From assembly GCA_037157565.1 (NCBI GenBank), contig JAZHRO010000054.1, forward strand, positions 17,963,501-18,027,500: a stretch of 64,000 bases of DNA, read 5' to 3'. This DNA is from Thalassia testudinum. Taxonomy: Eukaryota > Streptophyta > Magnoliopsida > Alismatales > Hydrocharitaceae. The translations under genes and the position numbers were made by a program. How positions within the stretch are numbered: the stretch's first letter is position 1; each line of letters begins with the position of its first letter. Below are positions 10,654 through 20,467 of this stretch, piece after piece. The notes below the pieces were generated by a model. That model did not search any database, was not told the origin of the DNA, and saw only the letters and a list, made by a program, of their open reading frames with translations.

Positions 10654-11460
10654 GAATTTAGAAGAAAGAGGATTCCTCAAAGAATCTCCCTTCCAATTTT
10701 GGAAGGGATTGATTGAATAGAGAAGTTCTCTTCAATCAAAGGTCGCTGGAGAAGGATTTCTCCGTGATAATGGAGAAGGGACCTAATTATGAAGACAACG
10801 ACAAAGTTAGGGGCCAGTTTGAAAGGATTTAGAAAGTTAAGGGCAGAAATGAAATTAGACAGAACCAATTTGCAAACTAGGTTAAGACAAACTCATTTTG
10901 TGTCCAAATTTTGGTACAAACCTAATTTGGACCTAAGAAATCCAATGGTGAAGTTGGATTTTGGTTTTGCCCATGTTTGACACTGTAATTAATCAAAAAC
11001 CTAAATTAGAGTAAATGTCTGTATGTGATTCTGTTTTGGGTTAAAACGGGTTCTGATGGTCAAATTTAAGGTTCCGAACCCTAGAGAATATTTTTATATA
11101 AATTTTAGAGGATTTAAATAAATTTTATCGTAACCAGAACCTCAGTTAATTAAGCAGGTCTGTTTTTAGGGTTTCAGAAGTCATTTAATTCTCAAAACAT
11201 ACGCAAACCCATTTCTGATTGTTCTAACCCACTTGTTGACCTTTTATGACTATTTGACCCTTAATGAACCCCTGGAAAAACCTGTGATTATACTGCATTC
11301 ATGATTTGATGGTAAAATTATAGTTTTAACCCTAATTTCTTATCTTTCGCTCATAATGCTTATGTAATGAAATATGACCTTCAGTTGTTTATGTAGGAGC
11401 ATTTAGAGACTTAATCACATCAAATTAAGCTAGTTATAGTTCATGATGGTGTTTCCTTCA
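10654..11460 (-). mobile_element. Older P1-family LTR, right half
   Basis: This is the continuation of 1-553 after the young element. It aligns throughout with the right part of the young LTR (for example around AACCCTAGAGA...TTTTTATAT), with many substitutions. It ends GATGGTGTTTCCTTCA, matching GATGAGGTTCTCATCA at the end of the young LTR. Confidence 0.8.
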
Positions 11461-11760
11461 GTACACATATAACTATACTAAATAATTGGTGATCTAAATC
11501 ACCATTATTTTGTTATAGATATCTTTTTGTCATATCAAATTCTTGCTATACTCATGTTCTACATTGATTATCATTTTTGTGTAATTTATTTGGCTTAAAT
11601 TTTGTGCTCAATTACATTTGAGATTAGTGTGTGAATTCCTATTTGCTCCCTGTGTTTGACCTCGGACTTTCATTCGAGTAATAAAATTATTTGTTTGAGT
11701 GTTATTTTGGCTATATTACAATGAAGCTGTTTTAAAAGACCGATTTATCCCTCCAACAGA
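11461..11760 (+). mobile_element. Inverted scrap of a P1-type LTR end
   Basis: Read on the plus strand, this matches the reverse complement of the start of the P1 LTR at 23814. It includes a 31-bp exact match (11481-11511 against 24098-24128) and the motif GTTTGACCTCGGACTT (near 11655). It is a fragment in the opposite orientation to every other P1 LTR here. Confidence 0.6.
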
Positions 11761-12937
11761 AGCTCTCAATCTTCTGAGCTTTTTGAAGCTTCTCTATACT
11801 TCAAATCTTCTCTAAATCATGCGGAATGCATTCTCAAGTCTTTTTGGACTCTCAAATGACAGGTATTTCCTCTTTTCAGGTCATTTGACCTGAAATCCAG
11901 CTGAAAGTCTTGTTTCCAGGCATGGCAATAGTGCCATGTTCTTCCTACGAATCTGCAAATCAATAGTGATACAATCACCAAATTGGTGATAAAATTGGAA
12001 AGCTGACTCTTACAACTTTCGATCGAGCTATTATGTGCTCAATTTGGTCCTTTGAGCCAGCTAAAATCATTGTTTGATGTTAACGCTGGCAAGCGTTATG
12101 TGAAGGAGGAGCTGCTGGATTAAGTCCCACATCGGGAGAAGAAGTGCGCCTTCATGGGTATAAAATGTTAAGTGCGAAGAGCCTGACTGGTCATCAGTGC
12201 AAGGCGCGCTTATGAGCATAACTAATCCTTGAGCTCATGCGTGCACGTACGTATGCGTGTGTGTGAGTGCCTGTGTGCGCGTGGGCCTGGGTGGGCATGA
12301 GCATTTCGTAGGCTTGATTGGGCCCGTTACTGTGCAAACTAAAATGGTTAAAATCCACACTTAAATGAACCAGGACTGGGCCTCGAGTAGCGTTGATCTA
12401 GCCCTCGTGGACTGTGTATCCTCGAAAAGGGATCAATCCGTCCATTAAATAATTTTTGTTAAGTTTTAAAAGGCGTGGGTTAAGGACTTAAATCGACTAA
12501 GTGTGGAGGTTGAATGCACAATAAGAGTGAAATAGAAAAGAGTGAAGAAAGAGAGGAAAAGAGAGATGTGAGTGCTTGGTGACAAGCTATGTGTTGAGGT
12601 TTAAAAGAGGAGTGAAGGCTGAAGATAGTTATGTGTTGAAGAATTTATTGTAAAGAGAAGGCATCTACTTGTATTGTGAAATCTTTTATGCTTTATATTT
12701 GTAACACTAGTGATAAACATTTATTTTCTTTTGCTATTCATTGTAAAATCTTTCATGTACATTTCCTTTTATAATGGACTAATTGTAAGTTTTAATTGTT
12801 GAATTTGATGAGTAATTGTTCATGCGCTTAACATATTACTTAGTTATAGACTTAATTAATCAATTTATTAGTTAATTATGCATTAGAATAAAAATGGTGA
12901 AATAATTAAGTTTATACCTCCTAATCGAATGCTACAA
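11761..12937. other. Unclassified intergenic DNA
   Basis: I find no credible gene. The stretch contains an inverted repeat TAACGCT-GGCA-AGCGTTA near 12080-12097, the snRNA-type promoter motifs at 12123-12165, and AT-rich sequence after 12440. Confidence 0.5.
12123..12165 (+). promoter_or_regulatory. USE-like box plus TATA (snRNA-type promoter motif)
   Basis: AGTCCCACATCG matches the plant snRNA upstream sequence element (consensus RTCCCACATCG). TATAAAA starts 24 bp after it (12159), the short spacing known for Pol III-type U6/U3 genes. The sequence after about 12188 is not U6, U3 or any RNA I recognise. The same box also turns up in plant repeats, so this may be a relic. Confidence 0.35.
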
Positions 12938-14847
12938 TGAGATCGTGGTTTTTATTCGTTGTAGTATGGTTTGAAAACGTCGTATAAACGATTATCAATT
13001 TTACTCGAAATTTAAAAAACTTCCGAGGTTGAACTTAGGGAGCAATTCGGTATTTTAGAAGCAAAATCACAATTCTCACAATAGGATATTTAACAAGGAT
13101 ATAAATGAAAGTTTATGTACAAGAACACTAAAAAGAAAATAGCAATGGAAGAGGAAATATTTTCTTGATGGCTTCTCCCTTCCTCTCTTTCTTGCTTTTC
13201 TTTTCTCTTCTTGGCCGCACCTTTTTCCCTCTTTCTTTCTCTGTCTTTCTTTTCTCAGACGTCTGATTCTGTGAATCAGACGGCTTATCTTGCAGATTGC
13301 TACAGTGATTCTTCTCTTTTATCTTCTTCTTCTTCTTTCCTTTCTACTGCAGTTCCTTCTTCTTTCTTCTCTTTCTCTGCACCTCCTCCTTGCCTTCTTT
13401 TTCTTTCGTGTCCCCTTCTTCCTTGTCTTTTTGCTGCTAAGTCTTCAGCTCCTTCCTTGGCCTCTACAGTCTCCTTCTTTCTCTTCTTCTTCGCAGATGC
13501 TTCTCCTTCCTCTGCGGCTTCTTCTTCTCTTCAGCTGCTTCCTCTTCCTCCTTCTTCCCTACACAGCACAGAGAAGCAAAACCTACCCCCTACCCTCCCT
13601 GCATCTCTCCCTCTCTCTGTTTCACTCCAAGGTACGCTCTCCCAGAGCCTTCTCAGGTTATCGGGTCGGGTATGCGTGCCCAGGACCAGGCGCACTGGCG
13701 TGGGTGGTGCGTGAGGAGTGCACGGGTAGTCGGGTCAGGCAACTAGGTCCGCGGAGGCAAGTCGCGGACGAGGCGTGAGCGAGTGAGGGTGAGGGACCTC
13801 ACCCCTATGTTCTGAGGCAACCTAAAGAAAACACAAAAACAATAAAAGGTGCTCACCTACGCTGGGCGTTTCCGAGATGGGATTAAAGTCCCATCCGCTT
13901 CTGCTGGCACTCGCAGGGGGAAGGTCTACGCAATTGGCGCAACTGGGGTCGATTGTAGCCCTGATTGCCAGGTGCGTAAGACTTGTAGAGGGATTCCGCG
14001 CACCTGGAATGCATTTGCCTGGAGGGGGTTGTCCTGGAGCGAGCGAGGGAGCATCTTCACACCTTCACTAATGGCGGCGGAGGCGTGAACCTGAAATGCA
14101 CGAATACGGCCTCGCGGTCCTGTCAGACCATAGGAAAACACGGCAAAGGTGAGGCGGGGGTTGGCTGGCCATAGGGCGACCTAAGCGTGCGTGCCTAGGT
14201 CACTCTGTGGCCGTGAAGGTGGGTTAGGTCGGTGGAGGTGTGGAGTGTGTGTGGTGGGCAGTGGAGATGGGGAAAGTTCTCAATGGATGGTGGCGGAGGT
14301 TTTGAGGGGTCTGGCGAGGTGGATGGAGGCGTGGAGCGGCGGGAACACCTCGCCGGTGATCTAGTCGGAGGTGGGAATGATGGTGGTGGTCAATGGCAGT
14401 CGAGGGGTCGAAAGTGTGAATTAAAAGAGGGGAAATGAAGAGGGGGAGATGAGGAACTTATCTGTGGGTCTCTGGACGAGGGGGGGAGGTGGAGGGCGAG
14501 CGACGCGTATTAGCTGTAGCCGGAGACGAAGGCCCTGAGGTGAGGATGACGGCGATGAGGAAGGGGTCAGAGGGGCGCGCGCGGGTACGGCGCGGTGAGG
14601 AGGAGCACGGCGGAGATGACTCTGCCACTGGTATGGTGATAGAGTGACGAGAGGAGGAAAAGGAAGTCGCCGGAGCTTGCGGGTAGACGGCCGGAGATGA
14701 GGAAGACGAAATTAAGGGGGATTCTCAGGCCAAAACAAGCTTGAAGGGTGTGGCAGAGGGTGCCGCTCCTTAAATAGGCATCGGTCGGAGGTAGAGCGCA
14801 CAAAAGCGGCGGGAAAAATCCCGCCGGAGATGTGGGCAAACAGAGAC

Positions 14848-14881
14848 CCATACCTCTCGCGCGTTCGCACGAGAGGTATGG
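14848..14881. repeat. Promoter-proximal hairpin, P1 LTR broken by P2
   Basis: The arms CCATACCTCTCG and CGAGAGGTATGG (14848-14859 and 14870-14881) enclose GCG-TT-CGC, giving a 16-position stem with one C.A mismatch and a TT apex. It lies 71 bp from the TATA-like box. The P2 target duplication begins at the very next base (14882). Confidence 0.9.
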
Positions 14882-14886
14882 CGGCT
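14882..14886. repeat. Target-site duplication GCGGC (left); right copy at 21837-21841
   Basis: GCGGC precedes the TG of the left P2 LTR (14887) and follows the CA of the right P2 LTR (21836), fixing both ends of the P2 element. Confidence 0.95.
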
Positions 14887-16288
14887 GACGTGCGGTTGTG
14901 CGTGTGTTAAGAAGTGTCGTTATAGTCGCACTTACAACGTCGATTTTAAAATAAGTAAACGAAGGTGAGTCTAAGTGTCGGTCTCAGGGAGGCATGAAAA
15001 TCAGATTTTGCTTATCACTTGTTGTCACGGAAAGTGAAGAGTTTTGCTTGCGAAAGGTGTGGTTTTGAAAAGCGAGAGAGAGATAGAGAGAGAGAGATAT
15101 TAGGGTTAGAATGTTCCTTGTTTGATCATGCAATTTAAACGGAAATTAAAGTGACAACTGAACGGAAAATAACTTCATTAATCATGCACTCTTAGTTCAT
15201 ATCTTACAACATTAAATACATGCTTCAAAAAAAAGCAATGGAAAGCTTAAAAGAGAGAGAGAGAGAGGGTGGAGAGCGACGAGGCAGCCACGGCGGTGGA
15301 GGAGGCTTCGTCGGCGGCTTGTCTTCTCCGACGATTACAAAAGGGCCTAAAGCTAGCTAAGAGAGGGGTGTAGTTGCAAGGGAAGTGAATGCCTTGAATG
15401 AGTAGTTGGAGGGGGTTTAAACAGGGTAAAGGGCTTTCTAAAAGAAGAATGGGCTTTAGCGACGTCCAGAACGTCGCTAAAACCACTCCAAAAGCGTCGG
15501 TGAAGCCCTCCAGTCCGCCGGTCAACCGCGCACGCTGTTTCTTCTTCACGCTCAATCCGCAGCCGCTGCATGAGAGCCGTCCGATCGAAGATCGGACGGC
15601 TGAGATCTCTCCTCGACTGTGCTTGGATCGTGCCTCGGGCGCGCGTGTGCGCGGGCATCATTGCCCGACGTGCGCTCGCGCGTGGGCGCTCGCGAGCTGT
15701 GGGCGCACCGCGTGGCGAAATCTCGGTCGCCCGCTGTTGATTGGGTGGCCCAATTTCACTGCGCGCAATCTTCGTCTTCGAATTCACGCTCCGCGCAGTT
15801 TAAACCTGCATCGCGTGCGTGTGGGTGTGCGCGCTAACCGTTGCGCCACGCCCGCACTTTGTTGCAGCGATTGCGGGCGGGCGCACGAGTCTCGGTCGTC
15901 CGATCGAAGATCGATGGTTGAGATCTGATCTCGGCTGGATGAAGAGGTGGCATGAGGTGGAGCGAGGGTGACGTGGCACAATGAGGGTCGTTGATCTCCA
16001 GATCAACGGTCAGAACTTCTTGGGCCCATTGTAGGAGCTCCAGATGTCAAATTTGGTTGATCTTGAGTTCGTTGGCCTTCTTTCGTCGTTCTGAATCCAT
16101 CCGTGTGGTCCGATTGCTCATCTGAGGCCTGCTTTGACAGGTGCTTACACAAATGGCCATTGATACAGTTTTATAAGCAATCTTAGTACATGATGCATGC
16201 AATGCTCCCATTCTACTTATGTTGTGCCTTTTATTCTTAAGATAGGCCATATTCAACATAATTATCACTCCCTTGTGCAGTGTTATCA
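14887..16288 (-). repeat. 3' LTR of P2
   Basis: Notable parts are GA microsatellites (15068-15099 and 15251-15270), a near-perfect hairpin at 15455-15482 (arms TTTAGCGACGT), a perfect 11-bp hairpin GCCGTCCGATC-GAA-GATCGGACGGC (15576-15600), a diverged tRNA-like block (15791-15855) and a second GTCCGATCGAAGATCG at about 15897-15912. Short frames here are LTR sequence. Confidence 0.92.
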
Positions 16289-16298
16289 TACCCCCATG
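16289..16298 (-). promoter_or_regulatory. Polypurine tract of P2
   Basis: CATGGGGGTA on the minus strand abuts the 3' LTR and is identical to the P1 tract. Confidence 0.85.
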
Positions 16299-17604
16299 CT
16301 TACTCCTTGCTAGTCCCGAGCAAGGTTTATTCTAGCCTTTATTTCCTTTCAGAATTTAAGAAGTAACTGCTTAGACACTTCGTCACTTGTCAATAGGAGG
16401 AAATATACCAAGATCTTAATCTACAAAGACTAAGCAGCGCTCGGGTGTCTGCCAAAATACGAATCGCCAAATCCTTGCTTTAATGTATATAACTATACAT
16501 ATGAATATGTATATATATATATATATTTTAGAATTTTTTTCAGAATTCAGTGTGGGTTGGTAACTTTTTACGGCTACCCAACCCACCCAAAACTCGGTCA
16601 CAACCCTAAGTGCTAATCATCTTGGTGTGAATGTTGTGATAGACTCACTTAACGGTAATTTAGACAGACTTCAGGTTTTTACGCCCCTAGGTGACCGGAA
16701 AAGGAAATAAATTTGCCTGAAGGTGTATTTGTTCGATTGGTAGCTTTCTCCCTACGTTTATTTTAATTGGGGTTAACACAAGGATTTTTCCAGTGTATAT
16801 CTCCCCGACTTGTACTACTTCCCCTGCTTCTTCCTTAAGTGTTTTGGTTCTTTCTGTGCAGTTATTAAGCTGGGCTCTGGATAACCGACCAATGGGCTGT
16901 TACCCACGATCACCTGCCAGCCATACTTGTGCGGTGGAGTGTGGTTTATTTTCTTTTCTTCTCCTTTTTTTTTCGTAGGTGGCTTCCCTGATCTCAAATG
17001 TACCTAGAGGCAATGAAGAAGAAATGGTCTGTGGCTGGGTTCTGGACAACCTGCCAATGGGTTGTTACCCACGACAACTTGCCAGCCATACCACCCTAGA
17101 GAGTTCATTAGCTACCCAATTTATGTCAAAATCTCCGAGAAGTGAGTCTGTGCAAAAATGTGTGCAGATGCTTAGACTCAAAGTTTTTCTGAGTTAGAGG
17201 GTCAGTTGATAAGTCGCATACTTATCACCTTATTTAGTAGGTGGATTAGAATGGCTTAAGGTTGCAAGGATTCGAAGCTAAATCCATATTTTAATGGACA
17301 CCAGGGCTGATTAAGCCTGAAGGTCTGAAAAGTCTAAGTGTTTAAGTTCTTTTTGTTTTATTTTTCACTATTGACAAGTTTCTAATGCCTAAGTTTTCTT
17401 CCTAAATTCAATTTTTTTTTATTTTATTCAGACTAATTAAATGAGCTCAGGATTATGCAATTTACCACCACCCATGCTTAAGTTGGACAATGTCCTCATT
17501 GGCAAGTACATGGATGCATAAGGGTTCAAAAAGATGGTACCTAAGTGACGTAAAATACTGGATCAGTCTGAATCCTCTGGGTTGCCTTCTAGGAAGTACT
17601 GAGT
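16299..17604 (-). other. P2 internal region between ORF and 3' LTR
   Basis: This is non-coding. It holds a pair of ~57-bp direct repeats (16872-16928 and 17036-17092, core CCAATGGG.TGTTACCCACGA), a TA run near 16510 and a PPT-like CCACCCATGCTTAAG (17467-17481) that parallels the second tract in P1. Confidence 0.65.
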
Positions 17605-19338
17605 TTAACGCCTCCAGCTGGGCGGTGCATAAACAGGAATGGCTTGGGTCAAGGAGGTATGTACAAAATCAACCAGACCCAAAATCAGAAGTCCACAGAT
17701 GCGAACAAGGTTGTGGTGGAGTCCCGTTCCTGAGGGGCAGGAATTCTGTATCATGCATGCCCGTGTCAAATCCTCTCTTAGTCTGCGGGCATGCAAACAA
17801 GTTGATGTGGACGAACTCACCCCAAATACGACATGCCAGACACTAAAGATGTAGGTTTTATACTCAGCTTGTATCCCCATAAAATTGTAATCTATCAAAA
17901 GTGTATCAATTCCAGTGCATTCGGGTTGAGGGATCTTTGTTCTGGTAGGGCAGGTAATAAAGTCAAGAGTTTCATAATGAGCCCTACAATCAAGCATGAG
18001 GCCTCTCTCCAAAGACGAATCTATCTCTTCCGCAACTATGGTTTCATTGCTCATTCCCTCCAAGCCCTCGATCTCAAGAATATTTTCTTCAACCTCCTTT
18101 GTATCAGATTCACTGTTTGGGGTTGCATTAGAGGTAGGGTCAATTTCATCCTCTAGATCATATTCTTTCTCTCGACCCTCCTCCAAATTTGTGATGAGGA
18201 TTCCAACCGATTCATAATTGATTTCTTTGAAATTGTAACTCCATTCCCCATCCTCGATGTTGGCTGCTGTTCCCACCGGATTGCTTCTCTTGGGCCGATT
18301 AGATTCGGATTCTAAGGCATCTCCCCTCACATTCTTAGTTTCCTCCTGATGTTTGTCCTCAATGCTCCCCAAATTGTGTTCCGAGGAATCCTTACTGTCC
18401 TTATCCACTGAGCTGTCCAACTCCTGAGGGGTATCAATGGTGGACTGAACCAAAGCAGGGTGACTGGGTGTAGTCCAATTGATCATGGTAGGTCCTTGCT
18501 TTATGAATTCCATGAATGGCGTTGTGTGCAACAGCTTTCTCTGGCCTTCTTTCCCCAATTGTTGGAACAAATCCAACATGACCTGTTGCCCTTTAACCAA
18601 TTCTTGATTTTGTCTATGTAGTTCTAACCGGAGGTTATTAAGAATTGACATGGTGTCATTTGGTGTCCTTCGGATTTCCTCCTTGAAATCCAGGTTAAGA
18701 GAGTATGGTTGAGGTTGTGGATTAGAATCCATACTGGTGTTTAGGTTCTTGGGTGGGTCCTCTATTCTATCATGTTCAGGGTCCAGTTCTTCAAGAGGAA
18801 CCATTCTCTGTTTGGTCCTACTCCAGAATAGTTGAGGTTCTAAGTTCTCCCAGTCAGATTCTTCATCAGGGGACCAAATCAAAGGTTGATGATCATGGGC
18901 TTGCCTAGATTTCTAATCATTTTCTGATTTCCATTTGTCTAGAACTCCTTCTAATCCAAAGGTCAAGTAGGAAAGGTTGTTGAATTCAAATGACCTTTCT
19001 TGGTTATTATCCTGAGAAGGGTAGGGTTCTTGGTGTTCTCCTAAAGTGTAGGTCCTATCATAGTAGAGCGGGTAGGACCTAAATGAGGAGGTGTCGTGAG
19101 GAGAATCGAGATATGGAGCCCTACGATTTGAATCGTACCCTTGGGTGGATATGTTGGGTGTATTCCAATAAGAGGTTGGTGCGGTTTGGTCATAGTTAGG
19201 CTAAGAGGGATATTCAAGGTTGTATCCCCAACTTAGTGGTTGGTTAGCCCAAGTAGGCTGTGGATATGGTCTACTTGGGTTAGTATACAAATTCTGTTAG
19301 GGGTAGTTTGGGTAAGATGGATAGGCATTGAAATCCAT
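17605..19338 (-). pseudogene. Orphan ORF of P2, broken by three stops
   Basis: One reading frame can be followed from an ATG at 19338 to a stop at 17605, about 577 codons. It has in-frame stops at codons 14 (TAA, 19299), 46 (TAG, 19203) and 142 (TAG, 18915). The part after the third stop is open for 425 codons from a Met at 18882. The first 100 codons are rich in Tyr, Pro, Asn, Ser and Gln, giving a low-complexity start. The middle is acidic and rich in Ser and Glu, and the C-terminus has Cys and basic residues (for example STCLHARRLRED). I recognise no gag, protease, polymerase or integrase motif. Size, position between PBS and PPT, and composition of the middle parallel the intact P1 frame (4895-6745), and the DNA at the 3' end of both frames shares a motif. 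It is probably the same type of element-encoded protein, now dead here. Confidence 0.6.
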
Positions 19339-20444
19339 GGTTTGGAAGAAATGGAGGGATGCGGGAAGAACAGATGAGAGAGAGTTGTGTACTCAACCAA
19401 GCAAACAAGCCTAGTCCTTATGATGTGTTCCTTAGGAGACCTAGAAATCTCACAAAGGGTGATTAAGTCCATAAGCACTGGACTCCCCTTCCCAAGGCTA
19501 ATCTGGCCAGGTTGATTACGAGGGGATTGCAGGGAAGGTTCTTCCTTTGGCTTGCGCCTTCGGTTCCGTAGACCCCACAACCACGGTCATTTGATACTGC
19601 CCGCAGCGTAGTCACCAGATTCTACCAAGGGAATGAAAGCCAAATGCCCAGCGAACAAAATCTCGCCTTTCGAGACTTAACTCAGTCCTGTCTAGGGCAC
19701 GTCTACTCAGTTTTAAAGGGCTAGGATAATGCTTGTGCTTAGGGTTATGTGATGAGCCGTTGATTGGGGTGGTGCCTCTTAATTTTCTAATTTCAAAATG
19801 TGTGCTTCTATCAAAACATGATTTTCAAGCAAGGATTTTTAAGATATGGTATCTTTTAGTGTTTCATCCTTACTTTAGTACTTTTTAGGGTTGACGAGCC
19901 TTAATGTTTTCAGACAAGTTTTAGTAGGCACGTCAAGTTCTGCACACAATTCGGTGAAAGTAGATTTCCTTTTATTCTGTAGAGGCTCTAAAACCCTAAT
20001 GTACTCATCCTAATGATCATGCAGCTTCTATTAGATGAGTCGATTTTAGGGTTGAGTGGTGCGACCCAAGTCAACTCACAGTGGCCTCGCAAACACTACT
20101 CAAAAGAAAAAGAAAAGAACACTCCAATAATTTATTCCGGATGTTAGAGTGTACATTTTTTTGTGGGGTGATGTGTTAAGAATGTGGGTCAAGCAATCGT
20201 ACACCACGCAAATTTTTTTCAATTTTTTCAATTTTTTTAGTTTTTTCACGCAAGCAAATAATCATGAGAGAACAATTACTTACTATCGGTCCTTGTTGCG
20301 CCTATTCCCTTGTTACCGTCTTAGGATGCGTCGCTTCGCCGTCCACGCGTCAAATTCCTACAACCATCAAGTAAAAAGGAAAATAGGGCATTAGACGATG
20401 TAAGAATGAATGTGGAATGGAGGTGACAAAACAAATCCTTTGCC
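19339..20444 (-). other. P2 5' internal leader
   Basis: This is untranslated leader between the PBS and the start of the broken frame. A T-rich patch lies at 20205-20245. I see no gene in it. Confidence 0.6.
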
Positions 20445-20462
20445 TCCCCAGCAATGGCGCCA
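20445..20462 (-). promoter_or_regulatory. Primer binding site of P2, tRNA-Asp type
   Basis: The minus strand reads TGGCGCCATTGCTGGGGA, two mismatches from the exact tRNA-Asp match in P1. It lies five bases from the 5' LTR. Confidence 0.88.
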
Positions 20463-20467
20463 AAAAC

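Larger units (their letters stand above)
12938..14886 (-). mobile_element. P1-family LTR, left part (interrupted by P2)
   Basis: This follows the P1 LTR plan: an end with the motif GAGGTTGAACTTAGGGAGCA, a TTC/CTT-rich tract (13170-13560), a GGTCGGG region, a minus-strand TATA-like CTATTTAAG (14769-14777) and a hairpin (14848-14881). It resumes at 21842 and ends at 22659. The start is placed by alignment with the young LTR. No matching target duplication was found. Confidence 0.75.
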
